From NCBI GenBank assembly GCA_030248295.1, contig JASANH010001438.1:496001-560000 (forward strand): a stretch of DNA of 64,000 nt, in the 5' to 3' direction. Both the position numbers and the translations under genes were made by a program. The stretch's first letter is position 1. Each line of letters opens with the position of its first letter. Of the stretch, positions 17,054 through 28,564 are shown one piece after another. Origin of the DNA: Mesodorylaimus sp. YZB2_4. Taxonomy: Eukaryota > Nematoda > Enoplea > Dorylaimida > Dorylaimidae. A model generated the notes under the pieces. The model saw nothing but the letters and a program-made list of their open reading frames with translations, made no database searches and was not told where the DNA came from.

Positions 17054-20000
17054 AACGACGTCCAATCGCCGAAGACGACTTTTGAACAGCACCGCTGTTG
17101 CGAATGGAAAAATTTTGACTAAGCTTTTGCTTTACTCAACAACAATGTATCCTGCAGCAGGCCAACATAATCCTATCAGCAAGACGATCGTGAAATGGTG
17201 TACAGCAATTTAAGAAACTAACATTTTCCATGTCAACGTTTCGGCGACCAGGTGACGGGCAATGAGACCTTGCTGAACGTGCATAATACAATAACAATCC
17301 GCATCAGGCTGCCCTACAACGAACCACGCACTCCATAAAATCCCGAAAAAACTCATGGATGGGAAATGAGTAGGTAGGTAGACCCTTCCCCAAATACCAC
17401 TTTCCTAAAATGAACTGATCCGAGAAGAAAAAACAGAAGAAACGGTAGGAGGAAACTGCTTGGAGTAACAACAAGGATATAAGCACATGGATCGATAAAC
17501 ATCTATTATCCAGCAAAATACACAATTTTCGAAACAAGTGGAGCCACACACGGACAAGTATACATATCACCTTTTTCAATTTATCTATGGCCGTAGATGC
17601 ATCGAATAAGAACCCTATACCGACTACCAAATAAGGACGCCTCAACGGCGCCGCCTAATAGCGATCTGACAGTTTGCAGAGGAACGTGAAACGCGTTGAC
17701 AGAACTGGAAACCAACCAAACGACACGGCAGCCGGTTGTTGATTTTCATTTGTCCGAGCCTGGACTGAAGGTACTGACGATGAGAGCAGAGAAAGAGAGG
17801 AGGATGAAACCAACCAACCAGGCTTTGAACCACCCCAAAATGAGAAAAGGCAATGTTGAAAAGAGAAAATCCTCCATTCATGCTCCATTAATGGCAGCAC
17901 ACGCGAATGCATATCTAAAATGGGCGGACTGCTTGCATTCGAGGATAGGCTAAACCCTATGGTCTACAAGCCAGACCTAGAAAAAGCGAGGTCGTGATTA
18001 GATCATAATTTCCAAACCCGCTTATGAAAGCGAGTAAATTCGAAAAATTGTCAATGGATCGAGGGGAGCTAATGGGAGTGGGTAAAGATATCGGCCAAAC
18101 ATAGGCCACATATCATGCGCTTTATGTCCCTATTAGGAGTCGAGCGTGTGGGACGAGGTGTAGGAAGCTCGACGAGACATGGCATCGATCGAACTCGAAG
18201 CGGGTTTAGTTTCTCCTTTACGAGTCGAATAAGCGAGGCCAGCAAACGACGATGGCAACCATGACCATAGGCGAACAACCTAGTGCGAGGTTCTGGCATG
18301 AGGACTGAGGCAGTGAGTGATCAATAGAGAAAGCCGGACGAGCCGAGTCGGAAGAGAAAAATGAAAACCGGACTGCTTCAACGAGAAATTGGTCCCCAGT
18401 GAATTCTAGTCCGGTTTGCTGGGACCGTTTCGGTTCCTCCTTTCAAAATGAGACTATCAATTCAGAAGAAACATGTTATCTGAAAAAATACGATTTCTTA
18501 GTCCATTTTTGTTTTTATCTTACTGCTAGTTTGCTCAACTAAAAAAATGCTAGCTGTTTTCCCCCTCTTATATGAGACAGGAAGCAGCTACCATTTTTCA
18601 CTGTTGCATGAGCATGATAAATTTTACTTTTGTCCGATAGCATGCGCACATGCGTGCGAGATCTCAATTACAATATTTGAGGTCCCGTTTTCTCTCTACT
18701 CTCTTTGCATCGTGTATTATTCTTCCACCGAATCTCAATTATCCGTACACAGCAATACAGATCATATTCGCTTGTGTCTGCCTCCGTGCACCGTGTCTTC
18801 TGGGCTCGTTCAAGGGCCCATGTAGCTGCAGGTGGGGATGACATCACTTCGGCGGGTCACTGGCCGCTAGCCAGTCGAAACATGAAGACCATTATTCTCA
18901 TCGGCATGCTCACAGGGGCCCACATTCACGGACCATCCCAGCCATAGAACTACATACAGTATGTATTATGGTGCAATGACCTTCGTCAGGACTTCCTGCA
19001 TGCGCTTAGATGCAGGGCGGTCTTTTCAGCTGCAAATCGTGAAAAAAGTCCCAGCCTATCTCATGATCAACCACTTGACTATTTCCAGAAAGTCCATTAT
19101 GACATATTAAAAACGACTAGACCAGCCTTTGCACAGAGTGAGAGGCAAGTGACTTAGGATGGCTGGTCTACAAGATCATTGGCTGAAAGAGCCTCAACCG
19201 CGTGCAAACTTACCATCGAACCCATAACGTGACTAGCAGAAAAGATGTTGTTCTTTCCAAAGATTCCTACGTACAAGGGATCTCTTCCCTTGTTGCGACA
19301 ATTGCCGCTTGGGGGGCGCCTGGAAGTCTCAGGGGTCTGGTTAGGGTAGCTGGCTCGGCAGGAGGAGCCAGGGCGGCATAAGAACATGCTGCCAGGAGAG
19401 ATCAGATCACCTCCTTGTTTGTTTTCATCGAATTCGGCTCTTTTTTTCTGAATTTGTTGGGAGCCACCCTTCGTATTTGTCCACCCCACTGGGAGAACTG
19501 TGGGGCAAGCCAGGGACTTCGATTAGTTAGCATACGCTCAAAGGGCCTTTGCGGTCGACGTTTCCTTTGGTTCGTACTGGAAGAGTCTAGGAGTTGACTC
19601 CAGGGCTAGTATTTGATTTTGTCCTCTGGTGTTGACTGAGTCTTTGCTGCGCATCGACAGAGAAACTGTTAGCCAGCGTAGCATCTTAGGACCGGGTGCA
19701 TTCGACCAGCAGCCAGGCTAGTGTATAATTGCACAGAGCAGTTTCAGGCACCCTTGGGAGGCGCGAAAAACACGCCTGAGGGGTTTGTTGAGGAATCGGG
19801 GTCCTGGTGATCGATACTCTGCAGGAATCAGCCTTCCTACCAGGCTTGGGCTATTGAAGACCTTGGACCGCTAGCTTGTAGATCAGCCCGAACCCGCCGG
19901 TACGAGAGCGAAGAAAAGCTGTCGCACTCTCAAACTACAACATACAGTATAACACCATGGTGTCCTTACTTGAGGACCCCCCGTGCTAAAAGGTGTTAGG

Positions 20001-20187
20001 TGGCATTTTATGACTTTTTGAGTTACGCATATGCGCAGATTCCAAGGTTTTCGACCGTGGTTTTTACGTGCATAAAAGCCGTTTTTGTAATGGGCTCTTC
20101 TCAAACCCACTCTGCAGAGTGGGTTCACGATAGTGCACCTGGCAAAGAGTTCATAGGGGATACAACGTCCCCGCAGCGTTCAAGGTC
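17054..20187. other. Gene-poor stretch upstream of CRMP
   Basis: I see no gene here. Open frames of 60-111 codons on both strands (for example 19154-19489 minus) lack family resemblance and codon regularity. The promoter of CRMP should lie in the first kilobase. A second copy of the short foldback repeat is at about 18549-18603. Confidence 0.5.
18549..18603. repeat. Short foldback repeat, copy 2
   Basis: This copy shares TAGCTGTTT and ATATGAGACAGGAAGCAGCT plus the following ACCATTTTTCACTGTT with the copy at 16823-16880. The similarity extends beyond the inverted arm on the right. The left arm is slightly degraded (GCTAGCTG instead of GGTAGCTG). Confidence 0.6.
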
Positions 20188-20458
20188 CAGAGTCCTGCAT
20201 GGGTACCCATACCCGTACCCACCCTTACCCGGCGGGTATGGGTACGGGTTTGGGTAAGAGGCGACGAAGAGGGGTATGGGTTTGGGTACGGGTCGCCGGT
20301 TACGGGTATGGGTACGGGTATTCGCTTTTGTCAAATTTTTTTATTCATATTTATGACAGCGCTGCAAATTTGGATCCTTATGCATTGTGTGACTGTTTTT
20401 AGCGAAACAGTTCTGATGTCTGCCATTTTGAGGCTAGTTTTTACTACCAGTATAGCCT

Positions 20459-20701
20459 GTTTTCTTTGAGAATATACACGCCCTACACGTTACTGCATAG
20501 GCCGCGTGTACATTCCTAAAGAAAACAGATAGTACTTTTGATATTAGATATCCATATCTATGTCTAATCGATATCAATATCATTTGACATATCAATATCA
20601 AAAAATATCGATATCGAACTAATATCCATAGTCCTTATCAACTATCTGTTTTCTTAGGGATACACGTGGCACGTGAAGAGCGTGTATTATCAAAGAAAAC
20701 G
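20459..20701. repeat. Nested long foldback element (MITE-like)
   Basis: The outer inverted arms are GTTTTCTTTGAGAATA near 20459 and its near-complement ending at 20701. Inner arms (ACATTCCTAAAGAAAACAGA near 20511 and CTGTTTTCTTAGGGATACAC near 20645) form a second inverted pair with a core rich in GATATC/ATCGATATC. The whole segment can fold on itself. It lies inside the candidate hAT-like element, so it is probably a later insertion. Confidence 0.6.
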
Positions 20702-21282
20702 ACTTATATGAAAACATTATATATTTTGACAGCCAATATATCGATAAAAAGATATTAAAGCGTTTTTGAGATTTTAAAATGGTTGGTCACTGCAAAAAAA
20801 GGACCTGGTTTTTTGTCGCTATGGCGCAATCCGTGAAGGACTTCATGACCTCTTGTGGTGGGACACGACTGACTGACTTGTTGATTATCTGCCCAAGCTC
20901 CTATCAAAGCAGCGTCAAAAATATTTCAAAAAATAAGGATAAAATGACGCTATAAAAGGTGGATGTAAGTGGATATTTCTGGGAGATAAAACTGCAGTAT
21001 ACATAGAGCATCATCAGTTAGAAAACTTGAAACAAGATAGAAGAAAAGATGACCGAGTGTTTCTGAGCTTCTAAGAGGGGCCGAGAAAAATTAGGGTGTG
21101 GCGCAAGGAGTCCATACTTGTATATGACAGATATGCACCAGTGCAGCAACCCTGACCCTTTGCATCCTAGTCACTTTCACTCTTAGGTCAGCGGTTGTCA
21201 TGTCATGTCATGCCATATTTTATCCATAGCCAAGCACAATACAGCGCACTCGAGGGCTGAGGAACACAATAAACGACCATTA

Positions 21283-21370
21283 TTTTGTACCGAGGCGGGA
21301 GTCGAACCCTCCCCTGTAAGTGCGCACCCAGCGTGAGAGGCAGACGCCTTAACCCGCTACAGGCGCGTAC
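21283..21370 (-). repeat. tRNA-derived SINE family B, copy 1
   Basis: Read on the minus strand it contains an A-box-like TAGCGGGTTAAGGCG, the block GTCTGCCTCTCACGC and a B-box GGGTTCGACTCCC. The same block occurs at about 34017 and 34851 on the plus strand. Divergence among copies and lack of a closed acceptor stem argue for a SINE rather than functional tRNA genes. Confidence 0.6.
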
Positions 21371-21555
21371 GCAGGGGGGGGGTGCTTGGGGGCTCGGGCC
21401 CCATACGACCCTGAAAAGTAAGGTAAACCTACCTTTACAAACTTCGTGCAATCCCGGCCATGCATTTGGTTACATGTCCACTTCATACATTTTTGTGTTT
21501 TCGCAGTGCAAGATTCAAAATTTTTGCGCCTCCGGTGGGGCGGAGATAAACCCAG

Positions 21556-21730
21556 TTGCGAGCACAGCGGGTAGCATTGCGGCCAACGGTCCCCTTCCAA
21601 ACCAGAGAAGTGGGAGAGGGATTTGAGCCCCCGCGGAATCACTTTCCATCGGATCTTATGTCCGACGCCTTAACCACTCCAGGTCGCAATGCGACCTGGA
21701 GTGACCTGGAGTGGTTAAGGCGTCGGTATA
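21556..21730 (-). repeat. tRNA-Leu(UAA)-like sequence with a duplicated, inverted 5' end
   Basis: The minus strand carries GAGTGGTTAAGGCGTCGGA, then a TAA anticodon loop (CATAAGA), a long variable arm and a degenerate B box GGGCTCAAATCCC, all as in type II tRNA-Leu. The B-box TTCGA is changed and the acceptor stem does not pair well. The 5' part, about 27 nt, is repeated in inverted orientation immediately beside it (21662-21727). I read this as a tRNA pseudogene or SINE head that underwent a local inverted duplication. Confidence 0.5.
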
Positions 21731-22978
21731 AGATGATAACATTAAAGGTTTTCCTTGTATATGGTGAGTACGGTATGCTGACAAAGATGGCACTCATTGC
21801 TTCTGTACGATCAGAAAGATTGTGCGCAAATTTTGGAAGGCCAGAAGCCACGCAGAAGCCTTCAGCTTTTTGACTTGAGTTTTTGGCGGGGTTAAAGAAA
21901 GTGATTTCTTAAACTAAGTTATTTCTCGCAAATTTATTCAAAGAATCGTGAAAAATTGTGTCTGGGAGAAGCTAATTTTTAAAAAATTTTGCCTCCGGCC
22001 CCCGCCCTGCACCCCACCCCCTCTCGGGCGCTTCGCGCCCTCGGATCGCGCCTTCGGCGCTCATTTTGAAATACCAAACTGGACTCTATTTTCTATTTAG
22101 CCACATCCGTCTCCTGGACTTTGCGTGATGCACTAAATTAGCATATTTATGCGAATTTTTTGTTGGCACCCCACGACCCCCAAATCCTGCGTACGCGCCT
22201 GCGCTAGGCCACGACCCCGGTTGCTTCGATTATAACAGCAGTGTTGCTTTTATTCAGTTCAGGACTTTCTTGTATGCATGTCCTGCGACTCACCATCAGA
22301 CAAGTCTCATCTAATTGAGAAACTGGCTCCTGCACACAAACTAGCTTGCTTTATAGTGGTAGATGCAGTAGATGTTGATGACCTCTGCATACAAGCTACA
22401 CTACATAAAAGTAAAGCACGCTATGTAGGTAGCAGTGTCAGGAATCTAGTTATCATAGGGCAGCAGCTCAATTTTGGTAGACTGTATGCATTGGTCACCT
22501 TTGGGTCAAAGGTCAGCCATAACTGCCAAAAATACCTTTAGCTAAACATTTTGAAAGGTACTCCTTATCAAGTTCAAATTCATCACTCTCTCCAACATGA
22601 ATGCAGTTTCATTCAGGATTTTAGATTGTATTGTTGTCAGCTTCAGGCACTGAAGTTTAGATTGAGATGTCTATTTCCTGAGGAACAAAAAAACCAATAC
22701 ACTACTAAAAATAGACATTATTTAGGCTTTTAGCGCTAAAGCGTTTGGCTCTGGTTACTGCTTCAAGAAAGTCTTTTTTGGAAATTGATCGAGTTTCGTT
22801 GAAAACTCTGGTTTTCTGGAATTATTTTCATGAATTATCTGTTTTTTGAACTCCATTCGAACAGTCATCGAAAAACCGGGTACGGGTATGGGTATGGGTA
22901 AGGTGCGCCGGGTACGGGTAAGGAAGTCGTCCAGCGGGTACGGGTAGGGTACGATTTTCATACCCGTGCAGGACCCTG

Positions 22979-23522
22979 TAAGGTCCCCGCACAGCCTAGC
23001 TGAACAAGGTTTGACTGCTCGCCACTTATAGGCACCACAAAAATATTTTTTTTAAGACGTAAGACGTTCAAGACGAAGCTCATCCTCTGTGGGATTCTGC
23101 TTAAATTTTCACTGTCAGTAGTGCGGTAGACTCTTTTTCAGAGGTAACAGGCACCAGATTCTTGTCTGGTCTGCTGCCTATTTTTGCATTGAGCGAGTGG
23201 ACTGTCCATCCCAGCCTACATACTCCTTGTCACTCTGTGCAAAAATTCACCGGCTGGTCTAAACTTTCATCGGTCATAACAGACTTTTTCGTCTGTGCAG
23301 TTGTTCCTGAGATATCAATAAACAAAAATCGGCGGTTACATTGCGCGTCTGCGAGGTTTGAGCAAGCTGATGGGTCAAAGAAGGATCACATTACGTTATA
23401 CCACGTGTCAGAACGTACCTGGGGGCGTATTCACGAACTCGTGTCAGTGCTCTCGTCGTCCCTCCTACTGATTGGTCGGCTCGAGTTTGTGGGTGTGGGT
23501 GGTCGGTGTATGCGATACAAAA
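22979..23522. other. Upstream region of the PDZ gene
   Basis: No coding exon was recognised. It should contain the promoter and 5' UTR of the PDZ gene that starts at 23523. Confidence 0.4.
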
Positions 23523-24475
23523 ATGAGCACCAAGTCCAACACGACGGCTAGTGCGGACAATCCGCTCGATGCTTTGAAGTTCGAATTGAAAGAACTCGAA
23601 ATAAAGAAGGAGCCCAACAACGACGCTTTGGGCTTGTTCGTCAAAGCTCATGCGAGTGGTGAGCAGCCATACATTTGTCGAGTGGCCGAGGGATCGCCAG
23701 CCGAGAAAGCGGGCTTGAATGTAGGCGACTACGTGCTGGCGATAAACGGGCATCGAGTCGAGACCAAGTTGGAAATGGCGCAAGAAGTGAAACGTCCGAA
23801 CGAGGGTATCGTCAAAATGCTCGTAGCGCGTCGTCGATCCAAGCCATTGGATCCGCTCTCCCTGAAACCACCAGGAGAAGAAAAGCGCCGGCCCAATTTC
23901 ATTTACCACATCGCCAGGTATTGATTTAGTTTTTCTGTCTTCGCGAGCTACGCGGATTCTCTCGTAGGCTGGATCCGAAACGGCGTCCGAACCTGGGTTT
24001 GGTGCTGGGCTACGTCGAGGACAGGGTCACGATCGTTTCCGCTGCGCCAGACGGTTCGGCTTTTTGGTCCGGATTGCAAGCTCGTGATCGGCTGCTATCG
24101 ATCAACTCCGAACCTGTCTTCGACCAGACAAGCTGCGAGAAGCTCCTGAAGGAGAGTGAGGGAAAGCCGCTCGACGTCCTCTACGAACGTCCAATCGATG
24201 TAAATTACATAAATTAGAACTTGTGGGTATCTTTTCCGTGACGCTATGATTTTTTCTAGGCCGAGTCTGGATCGAGCCGACTGAACGCAGATTCGTTTAA
24301 GTTGGAGAAGATGGACAATGTGGCTGGCGAGGCGTCGGCCGGCGTCCCCGAGGCGCCGCCTGAAGTGTCGACTATGTTGACCACTCGCATGGATGCCATC
24401 ATGAAGAACATTCGTGCCAGCGTTGCCAAGCCCAAAAAGAGGAAGTCAAAGAAAGGAAGTGATAAGAAACCATGA
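23523..24475 (+). CDS. Two-PDZ-domain scaffold protein, NHERF-like
   Basis: Three exons (23523-23917, 23968-24199, 24260-24475) encode 280 residues. PDZ1 spans roughly residues 35-105 with GLFVKAHASGEQPYICRV, EGSPAEKAGLNVGDYVLAIN and a final VKMLVARR. PDZ2 spans roughly 140-205 with LGLVLGYVEDRVTIVSAAP, AFWSGLQARDRLLSINSEPV and PLDVLYERP. Both carboxylate loops are of the GL-type (LGLFV, LGLVL), and the SPAEKAG-x-x-x-GD signature is typical of NHERF/PDZK1 domains, which cluster transporters and receptors at membranes. The C-terminus is a lysine-rich tail (KPKKRKSKKGSDKKP) and not the ezrin-binding motif expected in NHERF1/2, so membrane attachment may differ. The start ATG follows a 5' UTR with no in-frame alternative nearby. 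The gene is convergent with IPMK. Confidence 0.85.
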
Positions 24476-25447
24476 TCGGATGTCGATTTGTGTCATGCCT
24501 TGCGATTAGTGCTCGAATTGTTTCGGTCATGTCTTGCTTGCTAATGACTTCACTGGCAGCTAATAAGGCAAAGAGCGTGTCGCTGAGAAAGTGGTGGCTG
24601 GATAGGAAAGTAGCGGAGTCATCTCACGCTCTCTGCACATTACTGCCCTACCTATATGTCTTGGATCAAGAATTTCGCTCCTGTATTCGTATAACTCAAA
24701 GAAATATTTGCTTCCAGCGCCGAAAAGTCAGCGACAAAGGGCAAGTAGACCACAGCAGCAACATCATGTAAGGGGGAATGATGACCAAGTTATGCAAATG
24801 AGTGTGACCTCTTCCGATGTTAGGCCTGTCTGGTGATTGCTGTGTGTGGAACTGGTCTCCATTTGTCTGTTGTGTTATTTGTTTGCTTTGTGCCAGTACA
24901 CTCTCACTTTGTTGGGTTGGTGCCTCTTGACTAATCAGTGTTGCGCCTGTGCGTGCTCGGTGCGTTAAGGTAAACCTATTCTATAAGACACGCGGTCTTA
25001 TAATTAGTCTTCAATCTCCAAATTTATATAAAATTCCGACATGAGACAAATTCTCTTTGCAAAAGCGTTCCTTATCGCCTGCGAGGGGCGGACCTGCCAC
25101 TGTTATTGGCAGAAACTTTAGCAAGAAGTTTTCCAAATTTTAATATTTGACATCCTCTTTCTGGTATTTCAAAACATGATTTGTTCTATCACGATCATGA
25201 TTATATGTACTCGTTCGACCAGTGCATTTCTGGCTCTTTTGCACGTTCAAGATCCTTAAATACTTTGGATGTTATCAAATCAAACGGACGAGGCCCCATG
25301 CCGATAGTGCCAGACTCACTGGCATCCGCTGACAGGTTTTGTATCTAGCGCGTGCGTGCAAGCACACTTCCTCATTTCACGCAGTCATAAGGATCGATCT
25401 TGCCTGCCACACTTTTACACTCCAAGCATACAAGCATATAAAGCAAG
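24476..25447. other. Convergent intergenic region between the PDZ gene and IPMK
   Basis: This contains the 3' ends of both genes. No further coding, tRNA or repeat signal was seen. Confidence 0.4.
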
Positions 25448-28345
25448 TCAGGTACTGTGCATTGAAGTCTTGCACAATTCAATATGACGAATCACACTCC
25501 GGACCCCGTTTAAGTAGTTCATATCACAACCATCATGTTCAAATACGTGAGTGAAATCGATCATTCGCACATCGATACCCGAGTGATGATCGACCAGGCC
25601 TTCACTCGCTGCATCATAAGCAATAAGTATGGAACTGGAATAGAAAGCGTGGCCTGTCGGTTTACAGAACCACCGTTCGATTGATCGAAGCTTTTCAAGC
25701 ACATGATCAATGACTGATAGACCATGCTTCCCGGCGGCAGAGAAATAATCGGTGAAAGCTGAAACAGCTGACAATTTTAAAGGGTCGTATGAGCTGAACG
25801 CGCCGTACGCAGTGGTGAGTGAAGTCATAGGCCTCTTCTCACGCATGTAAGGGTCGACTCCCGCCTAGGAAACACGATATGTTGGTGCGTATTCCCACGC
25901 TCTCAAGTACGTCGTAATGTCTTGCAGGTAAAGCATACTATGCATACTTGTCTTTGAAAGTATTTACGACATTCCGCTATGCCTCCGATATGTCACCCAG
26001 TTCCAGCTCACAGCGAATGACCCTGATATTATTCCAACTTTCTCTCTTTTCCCCAATTAAATTTCGTTCTTTTTGTTCTTTAAGTTTTGTTGGCCGAAGC
26101 CCGTTTTTGCCTATAGCGCCAGCAGTCAAACCTTATAAGCAGGGCTGTGCTGCGACCAGCACACTCAGCAGCGTCCCTCTGCGTGTCTCCACTAGGAGCA
26201 TCTCCACGTGAGGGAATCTGGACCGGACACCGACTTTTTCGGACGATGGCGGGTGGTCTTTTAACCCTGTCAGTGTTAGACAGCCGAGACTGTCTACTCG
26301 TTTGGCTTCTGTCTCTCCACTCGGAGCACCCACGACACTGCCGGGTGAGTGATCCACAGCCTGGCGTGCAAGGCCAGCGACCTCCATCAACGGGGATCGA
26401 ACCTGGGACGAGTCCAGCCACTCGCTCCAAAGCAATACGGAGAGACGAATGCTGAACCGCTGCACCACCGTGGCCCCGAATTCCGTTCTCGCTTTTTAAT
26501 TCAAAAAGGCGTTAGTCCACTCCAGCCCACGAAATTCATTAGGGGCGTGAGAAGAGGCACCCAAGCCCACCAGACTTTGACTCGACAGAAATAGATCGCT
26601 CTTTCGTCCCTTCCCCGAAAATTCACGACTTACCAGGAATGATGTCGTTGTCAGTCACCTTCTTTCCCCACTGCTTGTCACGAACCAGGTAAGTGCCATG
26701 TTGAGGCTGATAAACCTAAAAAGACAAATGCACCAATCCACATAGTCATACCAAAAGTACAACTCTTACCATCATGCCAAGAAATCTGAAGCATAGCCGT
26801 TCAGCGAAAGGGGCGTACTTGGTACTCTCGGTCTTGATTTTCTCCAAATCTGCATTCGGATCCCAAGTTTGAGCACCAATCTTGATGTCCGTTATGCACG
26901 GTTTTTGCATATTGGCAGTCACATCTTCTAGTTCCAGATATAGGGTATCTAAAACAGAACCGGCCTGGCGTACTGGCGATGCCTGGCGGTATGAAAGGCA
27001 TGGCTAGGCAGGGGAAGGTCAACCCCTCGGGTTGATATTTTAGCCGCAGGCTCTCATAGTCGCAAGACTTGCCTTGTTTTGTGGCGGCATTCTCTCCCTT
27101 GCCTCGGTGGCATTCTCTCCTGCGCCTGCCAGGCTCGGTAACGAAGGAAAAACCTACCCGCACATAATCCTCCAGCTGACCCCAATTCTACTTACCCACA
27201 CCATTTACGGCCAGAGTTCTCTTCCCATAATATTTGGGCACTAGCGGACGTAACGAGCGTAGTTGAGCGTCCCCAATCCCATCGTCGTTCCAGATCCGTT
27301 CGTAAGCTCGTACTTCGCAGTCCCCGCGTGGTGGCTGCTGCCACGGTTTCAAAATGTGACGACTCTTGCGATCACGAAGAAGACCTGGAATGAAAAATGT
27401 GTATTTTACTGTATTCGATAATGTGAGGGGTATCATTCGAATACGCTGAAATGGTGCGATGGCACGAACCAGCAAGATAGCACTGACACCCACTCCAACC
27501 AATATGCCTTGTAAAGGACGACCTCCTCTGCATTTATGTAGATGCTTTGCGTGAGTGAAGCTACATACAAGCACAGTTCGCAAAGAAACAATTACCCACA
27601 ACATGTACTGTATGGCCCCATGTGTAAAAGGCGGCCCTACATTGGAGGAGATGCCGTGAGGAGCGGATGGACTTAAAAACTTTTCAGGCAGGTCACCTAG
27701 TCGTAGGTGCCTGAGACATCAACCCGACGGGTTTCATGCTCGCCTGCAGGAGCGTATCGAGCGGCCAACGAAGGCAACTGATACGCTGTATGTGGCGGCC
27801 GGTCAAGGCAACCACATACTGCTCCGTGTATAAGGCGGCCAGTCAAGGCAACCAGATACACTACCTTCTCCACTGGCCAAACACACCTACCACACATGCA
27901 ACTAAGACCATTGATATCTCCACACAAGCCAAGCACTCCCTTATGCAGTAATCCTTCCGAGTTCGACTCCTCTGCAGTTTTTGCGTCTCGAAACTGATGT
28001 GACCTTCTCCTACCTCTGACTCACTCCTTTGCTCGCTAGTGTCTATCTATCTACTTTCTGCTCTATTGTAAACTGGTGCCAAGTAAAAGTGCAAGACGAG
28101 CGGTTGCGCCCAACATTTCCTGCGCCCCACACACACAGCATCGGAAATGGGCACTCTGCCCTCTGCACGATCCCACCACTCTGCCCTCTCCACGATCCCA
28201 CCACCCTGCCACTGCCGATCCTCATCTTACCCACATATCTTTTATCTGCATCCGTCTTCGATATCAGATGCCCTGCGATTTGCCACTGATACGGCTCCAC
28301 ATCGTTGTCCTTATCGATTTCCGGAACGCTCATTTCTGAAAGCAT
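25448..28345 (-). CDS. IPMK: Inositol polyphosphate multikinase (IPK family)
   Basis: This kinase phosphorylates soluble inositol phosphates, mainly making IP4/IP5 in nucleus and cytosol. Five exons (28345-28231, 27384-27196, 26948-26770, 26715-26634, 25857-25448) sum to 324 residues, a normal length. Family motifs appear in order: WQIAGH, ILKPWQQPPRG (ATP-binding Lys region), LYLELEDVTANMQKP followed by CITDIKIG (the PxxxDxKxG inositol-binding motif), YGAF, then SSSILIAYD and the metal-binding DVRMIDFTHVF, ending NYLNGVRSVI. The start at 28345 (MLSEMSV) is the first real ATG of the open frame; an ATG at 28333 is an alternative. The exon 4-5 junction uses an acceptor (GCGGGAG) 8 nt downstream of a stronger-looking one because only that keeps frame. 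Introns 2 and 4 carry SINE copies. IP6K is the alternative assignment, but length and motif spacing favour IPMK. Confidence 0.88.
26140..26475 (-). repeat. SINE family A, full-length-looking copy in IPMK intron 4
   Basis: On the minus strand it starts with a tRNA-like head (A-box region GGTGGTGCAGCGGTTCAG, B-box GGTTCGATCCCC) and continues for about 330 nt. Related copies occur at 29620-29792 plus 31005-31165, at 31515-31792 and, more diverged, at 56540-56700. The shared tail includes CGATGGCGGG and GGAGATGCTCC-like stretches. Confidence 0.7.
26965..27145 (+). repeat. Dispersed repeat family C, copy in IPMK intron 2
   Basis: It shares with copies at 51930-52145 (+) and 57245-57460 (-) the blocks GGTTGATATTT followed by AGCCG, TAGTCGCAAGACTTGC and CGCCTGCCAGGCT. 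It overlaps the IPMK intron 2 / exon 2 boundary region only in intronic sequence. Confidence 0.6.
27660..27865 (+). repeat. Family C fragment followed by three short direct repeats
   Basis: A fragment with CAACCCGACGGGTT resembles family C. It is followed by three imperfect direct copies of a unit with core GGCGGCCGGTCAAGGCAACC, at about 27756, 27793 and 27834, spaced 37-41 nt apart. All lie in IPMK intron 1. Confidence 0.6.
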
Positions 28346-28564
28346 CAAATCTGCATTTTCTCCTGGCAAAGGAGCGCGGTTAAAGGCGATCACAGCTAAC
28401 GATAAGAGCAAGGTAGTCAGAAGTATTTTGCTATCCTACAGTTCTTCATGGCACCGGTTCAAACTAGCAACAGTCGACAGCGAGCCCAAGCACACGCTAG
28501 AATACGAGCCGCTAGCGCCATCGTACTTCAATGACGCACTGTCGCCTTCAGTATTCTAGACGTA

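Larger units (their letters stand above)
20188..22978. mobile_element. Candidate non-autonomous hAT-like DNA transposon with GGGTAC-rich subterminal arrays
   Basis: The left end reads CAGAGTCCTGCATGGGTA. The right end, read inwards on the other strand, is CAGGGTCCTGCACGGGTA, so the termini are inverted and nearly identical, with the CAG start common in hAT elements. Both ends are followed internally by runs of GGGTAC/GGGTAT units (20199-20330 and 22877-22950), typical of subterminal transposase-binding repeats. The flanks share AAGGTC (20182-20187 and 22980-22985), consistent with an imperfect target duplication of about 8 bp. No transposase frame was found inside, so the element is non-autonomous or degenerate. 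It contains further repeats at 20459-20701, 21283-21370 and 21556-21730. Confidence 0.6.

Noticed and set aside
20125-20402. Open frames coding for repeated Tyr-Pro or Gly-Tyr units
   Set aside because: They are translations of the GGGTAC arrays at a transposon end, open on both strands.
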